From Symsagittifera roscoffensis (lineage: Eukaryota; Xenacoelomorpha; Acoela; Convolutidae): 64,000 nucleotides of DNA. The position numbers were made by a program, and so were the translations under genes. The DNA is taken from positions 15,753,840 to 15,817,839 of the forward strand of contig NC_087070.1 of assembly GCF_963678635.1 (NCBI RefSeq). The letters run 5' to 3'. The notes beneath the pieces are model-generated. The model was given only the letters and a program-made list of their open reading frames with translations, had not been told where the DNA came from and did not search any database. Position 1 is the first letter of the stretch. Every line of letters starts with the position of its first letter. Below are positions 12,326 to 24,300 of the stretch, piece by piece.

Positions 12326-15300
12326 CTAAGCATGGCCAAACAGGCAAATGGAAAAGTGTCATTTGACTGAAGGAGCACAAAAAAAGAATGTTTTTCAAGC
12401 AAATTTTCAACTTTGAATAAAAAAAAATTATGACCTTGAAGCTCTCGAATTTCAACTTTTTTTACTTATACTTTTGCTGTAAACGTAAACTCAGGTTGCA
12501 AAAACTAGATCATTAAGTCACTTCTATATTCCGCCTGAAATTCGGAAATTGAATTCGCCTTTTGAAATTAGGTCAAAATTTCGTGACTTCATACGAACTT
12601 GCGTGTACCGCACCTCCGGTGCTTCGAATTTTTAACAACTCATAAAAAACCGTAAATATTGGAAAAACATCAGCATCCTTTGAGTGTACTCTGACAGCAC
12701 CGAATTACAAGGTTGGTTATTTCAAATTTTGAAAAAAAATTCTATTTAAGTTTTTTCGATTCAAATTTTTAAAACCCATTAAGTTTTTTATATCCAAGTT
12801 CTTTGAAAAACTTTAAAATCTTTGAAAAATTAAGAAAAATCACTTATAGGAATCTAAAACTAATTAGGCAGTCGTTTTTGGACTCAAGATTTGCATCTCC
12901 TGAGAGATCTCTTACAGTACCAAACTACAGCGTTGGAAATTTCAATTTGGGAAACTTAAAATTAAGTTTTCTAAGAACTTTTTTGAAAAAAAAAAAACCA
13001 GAAAAAAAAACGTCGTATCTCGAAAACAACTCAAGGCAAGATTTGAGCCGCCACAATTGGAAGCAAGATCTCTCGCAATCCATGAGAGTCCTCTGACAGC
13101 CCCTAACTACAGGGGGTTATGAATTTCAAAATTTGAAGAAAAAAATAAATTTAAACTTCTGAAAATTTTTTGAAAAAATAACAAAAAACGTCATTTCTGG
13201 AAAACTACAAAGACTTGAGCAGTCACAGTTGGAAGCAAGATTCGCAACACCTGAGACCTTGAGACCACTCTGACAGCCCCAAACTAAACGGTTGGGAAAT
13301 TCAAATTTAGAAGAAATTAAATTAAATTTAAGTTTTCTGAAAACTTTCTGAAAAAAAATCACAAAAAACTTCATATCTCAAAAACTACAAGTATTTGAGC
13401 AGTCATAACTGAAGACAAATATCACTACTCTAGGGAGTACCCTGAAAGAGCCTCTCTATAGGGGTGGCATCTTCAAATTTTGTGAAATTATTTATATGTA
13501 AGTTCTTTTTTAAATCTTGAAAAAATCCTAAAAAACATCAAATCTCGAAAACTACAAGGATTTGAGCAGTCATATTCAGGGGCAAAATTCACAACTCCGG
13601 AGAGTACTTTCGCCGTTTCCAACTACAGGATTGAGATTTATTTTACATCTTAAGTTTTTTTGAAAAAATCAGTAAAAAAAACGTCATATCTCGAAAACTA
13701 CAAGGATTTGAGAAGTAAGATTTGGAGGCAAGATTCGCAACCGTTGAGACTACCCTGAAGACTACAGGGTTGCGAATTTCGAAAATTGCTGTATCTCGTA
13801 CCCTAAAAGAATTGCTTATTGATATATGGAGGCCGAGATCGCAACATGCGGGGAAACCCTGACATCATCTCACTATTGGGCTGCAACTTTCAACTTTGGT
13901 GAAGTTTTCAAACAGGAAAATTGAAAAAAATCTTAACCATTGCAATATACCATATAGCTTAAACGTGAAAAAAATTCTTTTGTTAAACATGCAAAAATAA
14001 AACGTTGAAAAAGCTTAAACATGGCGAGATAGTGACGCCCGCATTTAAATGTATAATAGATTTAGGACAGCAATTTGCAACCCTTAGAATTTGTTATATG
14101 CCCTCTCTTTGTTCGTGATTTATTATCTAAACACGAGTAACAACGAGAAAAAATTTTTTCTTCTTTTCTTCTAGTTTGCAGCCCGCATTTAGAAAAAAAA
14201 ACGAAGACAAGTCAGCCAAACCGAGTTAAACAGTTTAAATAAGTGCGAAATATATTAAGCGGCGAGCACTAACTCACGCCAATGCCGCGTTAGAAACATT
14301 GATTTTATATTTTCATTATTTTTTACTCAGCGGCGAAGTTGAGCTTCGCACCACTTGCGATACAAAACAAGAAAGCCGCTAAGTCAGAAAAAAAAACAAA
14401 AAAATTCGAAAATGTCCAAAAAAAAAACTACATTTATCAAAAAAAAAGAGGGCTAATTTTCATATGAAAAAAAAACATGCCAAGATAATGGAATGCGAAA
14501 AAAGCATCAAAAGAAAATTTACCAAACGGTAACGAAGCCGAAAAATACCTTGGCAGAAACCCTTTAAGCCGAAAAAAAATTTACAAGACTTAAGTTAATA
14601 AGTCCGCTTCACCCTCAAAACACAGACACGCACACGCAATTTTTTACTACTCGTCAGAAGACGCAACATGACCATTAAACCGATATGATATAGGTCAAAA
14701 CCTATCAAGCGGAAAAAAGGAAAAGAAAAAACCAAAAAGCCAAAAAAAATTGTTGTCATGAAAAACTTGACCTAGAATTTCTATTAAGATTTTCAGAAAT
14801 TTGAGCGATCCAGAAGTGAGCATAAAAATTTTGTTTTCCTTGAAACGAATCGAAACTAGGTCATTAAGCCGAAAAATAAATAGGCCGAAACCAGTAGGAA
14901 AAAACCGGTTCTGTCAGATTCGAACCCAGGACCTTTGTCGTCCCAGGCGTATTCGTTACGTTACCTCCAGACCAAGTGTGTCGGAGACACAAAGAAATTA
15001 GAATTAATTAAGAACTGAACCTAAATTTACCATTTTTAATTTTGACAGTTCTGTTCCTAAAGTTATAACGGGTAAAAAGTCTCGCACACGATTGTAATAC
15101 CCTTGCTATCGCAAGGCTAATTAATATTATTAATTATTATATTCTATATAGATTATTGTAGATGTACAGTAACGGCCTTCTCTTGTTTAAGCATGAACTT
15201 ACATTTTGAGTTCTGAGAGCTGTTTCTGGAGCCTTGTTTTAAGGAAGCGCTAGGCGATCGTCTGTCTTTGTTCAAAAGCGAAGGAAGTTGTGCAATTGCG

Positions 15301-18300
15301 CCTCGGGTCGCCGAAGGTGAATTCTGACTGAACAATCTACCCGACTTGATTCGTCTCTCAGAAGCGGCGTCCCCTGCGCCTGAACTTCTTCGGTCTGATG
15401 CAACTCGCTTCGGTTTCGTAGCTGAATCAGTATGCAATTTAGACGTTTCTGAATGACTTGTGCTATCAAGTATCGTTTTCTGTTCTTGATCAGGACTTTC
15501 AGTTGTTTTCTGTTCTCGATTAGCAAACTCGCTTATTGTTACATTAAATTCTGTTTCCTTTATAACAACTTCTTTTTCAGCAGGTGCATCGGTAACAGTT
15601 TTACTATCCGTACAGTCACTTGCTGGCACAGGACTGGTGCCAATCCTACCACTGAAAACATTGTTTTCACCGATATTAGGACTATTTGGAATTGCCGAAT
15701 CACTTCCGAAACTAGACTTTTCCTCATTTCTCAGCTCCGTTAACGGGATTCGATTCCTGGCAGTTGGAGAAACTTGGACACCTGGTCTCACAGGCGGTGT
15801 CGATTCCGGCGAGTATGGCACAAAACTAAGTCTTTGATTTGCATTTCTTTCGAAACCTGTGGCCATTGAGGCTCTCATGATGAGTTCTTCGTTCTCTTTT
15901 TTCTTAGTCTCTTCGGTTATCGCGACTTCTTCGTCGTCAAATCCGTTCGATTTCAGATCTTGTCTGTTCAATTGAGTTCCGAACTCTTTAGGCACTTCGC
16001 CTTCCGGTGATTCTGCATTCAGAGGATGTTTGGAGGAGTGCAGCATTGATCTGAATAGACTAGTGTTTATTGCATCCCCTACATCAATTAATTTGAAATA
16101 GGAAAATAATTCCCACGTAGCTGCTCAATTTGCAGTTATTTGTTGATAGCTCAATCAAATTGAAATCAAATATTACTTTTTCAAGGTATTCAACCACAAG
16201 ATTTCACCAAGCTAGCCAGTTATCGAAATTTTGAAGAACTTTTTTCGTCAACATTTTACCAAAAACAATGTATTCTCGGACTAGTATATCTGAGGTTTTG
16301 AAACATCGTTTGACTAAAATTCGCAACAAGAAAATGCTTATTAGAAAAATACAATAACTTTTGTAACACAGTACCAAAAGACGGAGATTTTTAGGCTTAA
16401 ATATAAAACTAACATACCATACTTTTTCATCTTATTTTACCAAATTACATCTATACTCCGCAAATAGTCATTTCTTACACCGATAAACTCCCTCAACTAA
16501 TTAATTCACAAGTTCATGACTGACCTGAAGTTCCGTTTGAACACTTCTATGATGCTCGTTTCCTCATATTGCAACGTGTGTTTGAAGTTGGTTATATACA
16601 ATTTAGGGCACTCCTCTTTTTTCAGCTCTTTTTCCTTATACGTGATGAGAGTGTAGGCCATGGGTAGGAATATGATGTCTCCCTCTAGGAGGAAGATGTC
16701 CCATATTCGAAGGGACAAAGAGAGGGGGAAGTCTGCCTGGAACACTGTGAAGTACCACAACATCAGGTATGTGTCAGTCACCGTTTGGCACTCCATGAGG
16801 TGGTTGTAGAGACTTTTGTTCTGAAACAAAAACCAATCAATGAAATTATCGATTAAATTTGGCGTATCGGCAGTAATGAAAACATGGGTATAGTGGTTTC
16901 AGCCAACCAAGGGCCATGCTGATTGATTGAACTTTTCACCATCCAAAAACACAGCCAGCAGACAGTAGGAAAAGTGCCAATTAACGCAAGTAAACAGAAA
17001 AAATACAGACTAGTTTTTTGCAAACATCTCAATTATCGAATTTCTAAGAAAAAAATAAGTGCTTTTTGAATTATTAGAACAAATTCTGATTGGCATTTGA
17101 TAAAATTAGCCCAATTTGAGAAAACTGGATCAAAAATAAAAGCATCTATTTCGCTGGAAAATCTTAAAAACAAATTCCACTATCGAAAACACAAGTCGAT
17201 CATGTTTTTCATGACCTTTAAGCTTTTGCTGTTCGATAGTGAAGTTTGCCTTCGATTGATGTCGAGCTTGGTCAATCAACATCTCAAGATTTCAGAGCTT
17301 TAATTTTCAACTTGGTCTGGCTGAGTCAAAGTCAATAGTAAATCACGCATTTCAAAGTAGGCTTAAATAGCCCATTTTTGGTGGGAATTCAATTGAAGTA
17401 GTAGTTTAATCTCCTTTTTTGGATACGAGGGCAAAATTCACCGCTGAACTTGTAAAGCCCCCAAGTAGCCACACGTCATCTTTTTCGAGTGACTTCACGG
17501 CTTCCGTCAATTTTGCCCCATTTTAATGACTTTTGGGACGTACTCTTTAAGTAGACGCCTCCAGAAACTGTCAGTTTTTTTGTTGCTGGCTTCCATTTGG
17601 ACTTTTTGTTGCTGGCTTCCATTTGGCTACAGCTGCTGGAGCGTAGCCAAATGGACGTCCCATTGGGAAGTGGTTGGTTGTCGGTCGAAGCTCGTTGTCA
17701 ATGTCAATGCTGACATGCGCAAGCGGACGAGAGTTGGTAATTGTCTCAGTCTTTGCTACAATAGTAGCAAATAGATCTCCTGATAGTCGATCAGAACCGA
17801 GATTTAGAAAGAACGCTCGTTTTTATCATTGAAACGAGTCGCTGCCACACGCCGCCAAAGTGAAGAGCAGACAGTGGTTTTAGGCACCATTCAAAATTAT
17901 GGACTTGTAGCGTTTCACTTAGCGTGGTTTCAATGAATTTGATTGGTTTTGAGCGTAGTTGTTCACAGGAGCCGACGAAGTAGCCTCTACAGAAGAAGTT
18001 AACAGTGGCGTTGTCGGAGTTAAATAGCTTAGGTGCGCCTCTTCTAGCAATGAAGCGTCGAAGTGCCGTTTTGCAGTCATTTTTAGAGAGACTCGCTGTC
18101 GATTCCAGGTGCACCGGGCGAGTAAAGTGCCAGGCAAAGAGGCAAAAATAGCTCTTTTCTGTTGCATCTTTTGTAGCAATGTAAAAAAACCCAGTTATCA
18201 ATCTCTGTGTTTTTGAACGGAAATGCATTATCAGTTGGATCGTCGTTACAAGTTGGAGGCAAATCAGCCATGAGTGGATATAACCCTCTGCCTTGGAACC

Positions 18301-21300
18301 TCTGGCAAAGGCAATTATGTCTTATCTGTCAGAGTATCTTTCTGTCAGAGTAGCGCCAAATGTTGACAAAGCTTTGTGCCACGAAGTTGCGAACGTACTC
18401 AGTAGGGTGATGCATGCAACGGCAATGGGGGCTCTCGATCATCAAGCGCACAGCATTTTCCTTTGCGTTCAGGATTATTGGATGTTTGTTCCGTCTGGTA
18501 ATGTAGCAACATAGTCATCCTCGCGCGCGAAAAATAACGTTGTCGAGAAAAGGAAAGAATTTTCGTTGTCTGCCTTTGTTGTCAGCTTCCTGTTTGATGT
18601 TGATATTGGTCAATCAATATATCAAAATTTCAGAGCTTCAAATTTCATCTTGGTCAGGCTGAGTCGAAGTCAATAGTAAATCAGGCATAACAAATATTTG
18701 GGATAATAATTTTACCGTGTTTATGTTGAAATCATACTAGAAATCATACTGGCGGCAGAAGTTGATGATCATCAACACCTTCCTTTTACACATAGGCGAA
18801 TCTAGCGAGGACACGACAAAGAGCAGCTCTAGAAAGTGCAATAAAAAATAATAAGCCTTGAATTAGTAAAAATTCGGCTACGTCTCGGATTCAATTTCTA
18901 ACCTATTGCGAGATAATCACTCTCACGCACTAGCCAATCAGCCAAAAACGCTTAATACATCACAAACGTTTAGTAGCCGCAAATAAAGCAGAGAACAGAT
19001 GAGATGCTATGAAAAATCAAATGCTACAGATCGTGATTTGGCAAAGTTCCACCAAATAAGTGAGGATTTTTAATGAACACTTTCATTTGTGAGTTAGATT
19101 AGAAAAACAGAATGTTCAAACTAATACACTAAGCTGCTCGCTAGTGGAAACAACGGAAAAGTAACGAACTTTCAAAAGTCAAACCGGGAAAAAAATAAAA
19201 ACATGAATAAGTTATAACACTTTTGAAAACTACCAAAAATCATGAGGCTGAATCATGATTGCTCCTTGATTCTTAAATTACTCCTTCTTACGGCCTTTGC
19301 AGGTGTTAAATATTTAAAATCAAAACTTCAACATAGCCAGAGGTACACGCACAAGCAAACCGAGACAAAGTCAAATTTGAGCGTGGTTAAATTTTGACTT
19401 TTTGCAAAAAAAAACAAATAAAAAGTCAACAAAACTAGATCTACCAAACTTTTCACATTTGTCTCGAACTATTGTCTTTACAGTTTATTTTGTGAAACAT
19501 ATGTCTAGTTAAAAGATGGATAGTTGAATGAGCATCGTAAAATATCACGAACTATATAGGAGTCTTCTCTACGTTCATCGACTCCTTATGACAGCTACAC
19601 AATATTTGATTTCATAAAAAGCACCAAATACTAAGCACTCGTAAAATAACTTTGTTTTCCTATCAAACGACGCAATATTTGGCCATTAAGCCGATATAAA
19701 ATATATCAAAACCTTTTAAATCGAAAAAGATAACACAGCCAACAAACCGTAGAAAAGGGTCAATGAAACCAAAAAAAATGACTGCCTCACTTTCAAACGT
19801 TTTGAAAAATTCGAATTTGGGAGAAAAATAACATATCACGGTAAACTTGATCTTTTTATTTCTCTAAGACACCAATCAAATAAAAATCCTTTTGCAACAA
19901 GAAGTAATTGATATTTCTGGCAATATCTGCACATTCGCAAATGGAGAGCGTAATTTGTGTTACTTTTGGCAAACAAGTTTGAGTTAACCGAAATAAAAAA
20001 ACATCAAACCTCGAAAAACCAAATTTAATCAAATTAAAAACTTTTTTCTGGAAAAATAGCCAGAATTCAACAGGACCTTAAAAGTGTCTTCGCAATGTTC
20101 ATAGAAACTTGAAATGTCTACATTCATTAACTTAATTTTCATGCAAATAGTCTTATATTTGATTCACTGACAATTCATAAAACTCCAGTCACCTAGATTC
20201 TTCGCCAGTTTCATAAGAACAGCGAAGACAGAAAAATAAACTAAATTCGACCAAAAACTTTTATTCGACCAAAATAATAGTTTTCAAATATAATGCGTAT
20301 TCAAAATGGAGAAGTGCTCAAAATATGCCTGTCGGCTGACAAAAAAAACAGATTTGAGATAACTTTTGAGTGAATATGTTCGACAAATCGTTTCAATGGA
20401 GAAGACGCCGGTCCCCTACTAGCAACCCAACCCAAAATGAGACAAACACAAAAAAAAATAAGTTAAACTTGTTGCGCGAAGCATTGCTTTTTCATTTCAT
20501 ACAATGGTTACCTATGTTGGCATCCATGAGAACATTTCATATCCGCTCGAAAAAATTCCGTTAGTTAACGAAAAAAAAAACAGAAGTGACGACAGTTGAC
20601 GTAACAATTCAGTGATTATGTCAGACGAAGTTAAAACTTGTAACATAGCCAACAGACAGTTGAAGATTCAAAAACACACTATTACAGTTTGGGCAGTTTT
20701 TTTTCGATGTTTTTGTCCAATATCAACAGATAGCTATTAAATTGCATGCTATATCCACAGCGGAGTTGAGCAACCAAACATCGTGAACTTCTGGGAAAAA
20801 AACTGCCCAAACTGTAACGCTAGTCCGCATGCCATACATCACCTCTTTCACTGTCCATCGAAGCCAACATCTCTAAGACTTGACGACCCGTGGGACAACC
20901 TTGTTGCGGTCGCAAATGGCTCAACTTACCAACATAACGAGCACATTAGGAGTTTTTCTCTTTTCTCCGCACTAAGTAAAACTTCCCGCTGAAACCTGAC
21001 ACGTGAGCTTTAATCGGTTCCATGTACCAAAAACTGTCCCTAGACAGGGGTTTTACTCAGTACTGTCAGAAGGGGGCCTTCCCGCTCTTAGCGAACCCTG
21101 GGAAAGCCAGAGTTACAGCTTGACGGACGAGAAAAAAACAATTAATCAATCTCCACAATCTTCGATTGTGGCGTACTGAAAATAAACGACAATAAGACAC
21201 GATGTGGACGACCCCTCCTTTTGCAGCTACAAACAACAACATGAACACTATGTTTAAGGCCATTCACAGGATACTGACGAGCATCAAACCTAAATCGCTT

Positions 21301-24300
21301 AAATAAGATCAATATCTTAAAGGAACACAGGGCTGGTAGATCCAAGCAATAATGCAAGACAAATCAGCTCACATCAAATCCCACGAGAGAAAAACTCCTT
21401 ATATTTTTGACAGATTTTAAAATAGAAAATTTCAGAAAACTGAAATTCACACTAGATTTTTCAAAAGTTGCCAACAAACAAATTTTTGAAAGCAAATGCA
21501 ATTAATAAAAACTTGAAGTCTATATTCCTTGGAATGTTATTGGTTCCAACTCAATAACTGTTTTTAAACTACAGAAAAGTCTGTCATGAGAAGAATCATT
21601 TTGGTTTTTCACAATAATTACCGATATTTCACTAGTCCGAATTTGAGGTCAATATCTACATTGATTAACTTAATTTGCATGCAAATAGTCTTAGATTTGA
21701 TTCACTGACAATTCATGAAACTGCGGCCAACTAAATTCTTCACCAGTTTCAGAATAAACAATTATGAATTTACGTTCACAATAAACAGTTGCTATTGTAC
21801 TTATATTTTAAGCGATTGTCGTGTTTGTTTGTATGACACGAACATTCTGAAATGAGGCTGCATCAAACAGGATAAGTTGGAATGGATGTAGCTATCAATT
21901 GTATCATTACTTGCTTCTGCTTCTAACTACTAAGAATGGGCCAATTAACTGAATATTATGAGTACAGGAAAAAACAAAATGGGAGTCCGCGATTTCTATA
22001 GTGGGTGTTATCAATTGGTTTTGAATGAACACAAACTTCTTCGTTGACGAAAACTTCTTTCACGATCTAAGCCCAGAAAAAGAGTAGAAATATCATCTTG
22101 GGCACCGAAACTTCTTCAATTGCTTGACTTAAATTGCATGGTTCTGTATTGACAAGCATTTAAGTTGCACTCTGCTTTATCAATTAGTTTTTAAAACTAA
22201 TCTCTATATATTGACAATGATGTGGTAGGTTAATTTTCGGCAGAAAAAAGCTGGTTGAAAATTATGGCCAGTGATTTTCATCCGTTGATAAGGAAAAAAG
22301 ACAGGATTCGATAGTTCAAACATCAAAAAACTGGAGTGGAGCAAATAACGTGGAATAAATATTGAGGAAAACCGTAAAAAATTTAAATCCAAGACCTAAT
22401 TCAAATTTTTCAATAAGTTTGAAACCAACCACAAAGCCCAAAATTGCCAAATAATGATAATTGAAGGTTATCCGATAAAATCAACGACTATATGAAAAAC
22501 ATGCGAAAAATTTCAATCGGAACTTCGAAACAAGATTTTCTAAAATAACATTAAAACTTTTTTTTAAAAAAGTACTTCAAAAATTGGTTGTGAGCGCAAA
22601 ATACAGCCCGTACTATATTTGGAGAAAAAAATCGTCAAGACGCTGACAGCCAAAAACAAATCGAAAATGGTTACAAAAAATACAGGTCTGATCATTTCAT
22701 ATACGAAGGGGAAGCCTTTGAAAAAACATCAGCCAAAGCTTTATACAGAGGCGAAGTTGCACTTCGCATACACAAGCAAAAATATGACCGATAACGCTAC
22801 TGGAAAAAAATGGTTGAGTAAAACTTTGAGTCTACAAAATTTCTTAAGTGACGCACGCCAATTATGAGTCTACATAATTGCTAAGTGACGCAAGCCAATT
22901 ATGATGCATTAGCAGTACCAGTCAATTTGAAAAAAAATAACGGCTCTTTTCCAGTCCCCCCCCCCCCTTTCAAATTCAATTATGAAAAGCTTATTTAACT
23001 TTGTCATATTGCAATGAAATTTGGCGTCGTGAACAAATCGACCATTGTGAACAAATTTCTTCTTCATATTTTACAGCCTAACATCACGCATTTAGCCGTA
23101 ATAACACGTAAAACAAACATAAAACTCGGTATTTTGAAAGGGGGGAACTGAAAAAGAGCCCAAATTACAAACTAACATGCCTCAATTTCTAAAGCTGACG
23201 AATTTTAACTAGTATACGAAAAAGTTCATTAAAACATCCGACCCTGCCCAGATTTGAACCCTCTTATTTTGCTGCTGGTCTCCTTCACTACCTCTACGCT
23301 ACAGAACCATGATACCTTGAAGCTAAAGTGCTATTTGTAATATAATAGTCTGTGGTAATATCCATAGCATTCGCTGTACCTAATAGCTGGATCAAAATGA
23401 ACAACTTCAAAATGAACTCATTTTGTCGCACCCATTGCATCGCAACAATATTTGCGACTTAGGTTGGAAAAAAAGAAAGTTCATACTATAACACAAGCTA
23501 TGCTTGTGTTAAAACGAGCTTTAAAACCGTAAGGCATAAAAATTGACATGCTTTGCCAAAAAAAGTACACAAAAGATTCGAAGCAGAGACCTTTCTTGGA
23601 CAAAGTGGAAACGTTCCTCCGCCACAATACTTCAAATGAAATGGCTTTCAGGTGCATTACTTACAAGAAAAATGATTCAGCCCGAAGTCATAAAACATTG
23701 TCAAAGCTCCAAAAATAAAGTCTTAGTATAAAGTTTAAGTATCAGCTATTTGGAATAATACCGCATCAATCTGAGCAATTCTCTTTAACAACTTTGATCA
23801 GCTTGTGTTACTGCAACCAGATCGATTGAAAAATATAGCAGCTATTTCGTCGTGAAACTCGTGAATTTATTTTCGAGAACTTATGGAGATATATTTTCAG
23901 CGAGCATTTTTTTGCGTTAATGCAACCAAAAAAATTAGACTGAAACTTATAGCAGCTAATTCAACTCCTCCGAGAATCCATTTTTGCCAATAAATTATCA
24001 GGATATACATGCATTGAGAATTTGTTGTGTTTATACAACAAAAAATTAGACTGCAACTTATAGTGGCTATTTCAACTCCGCCGAGAATTTACTTTCGCCA
24101 ATAAATTATAAAATATATTCACCGAGAATTTGTGTTAAAACAGCCAATAAATAGACTGAACCCTATAATAGCTTTCCAATTCCGCGAGAATTAACTTTCA
24201 CAAAAGAAAAGATTGCAGCAATAGAAGCAATCTACATAGCTCAACAGAAAATATGTTGGACACATCATTATGCAGCAACATCCTGGTCAGTTTTCAAGAA

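Noticed and set aside
12326-12455. ORF extension upstream of TBC exon 4 as coding sequence
   Set aside because: The CAG acceptor near 12360 would give an immediate stop in the phase set by exon 3; the TTAG at 12326-12332 keeps phase.
14907-14984. Functional tRNA gene
   Set aside because: A and B boxes are good, but acceptor ends do not pair and the anticodon arm is poor.
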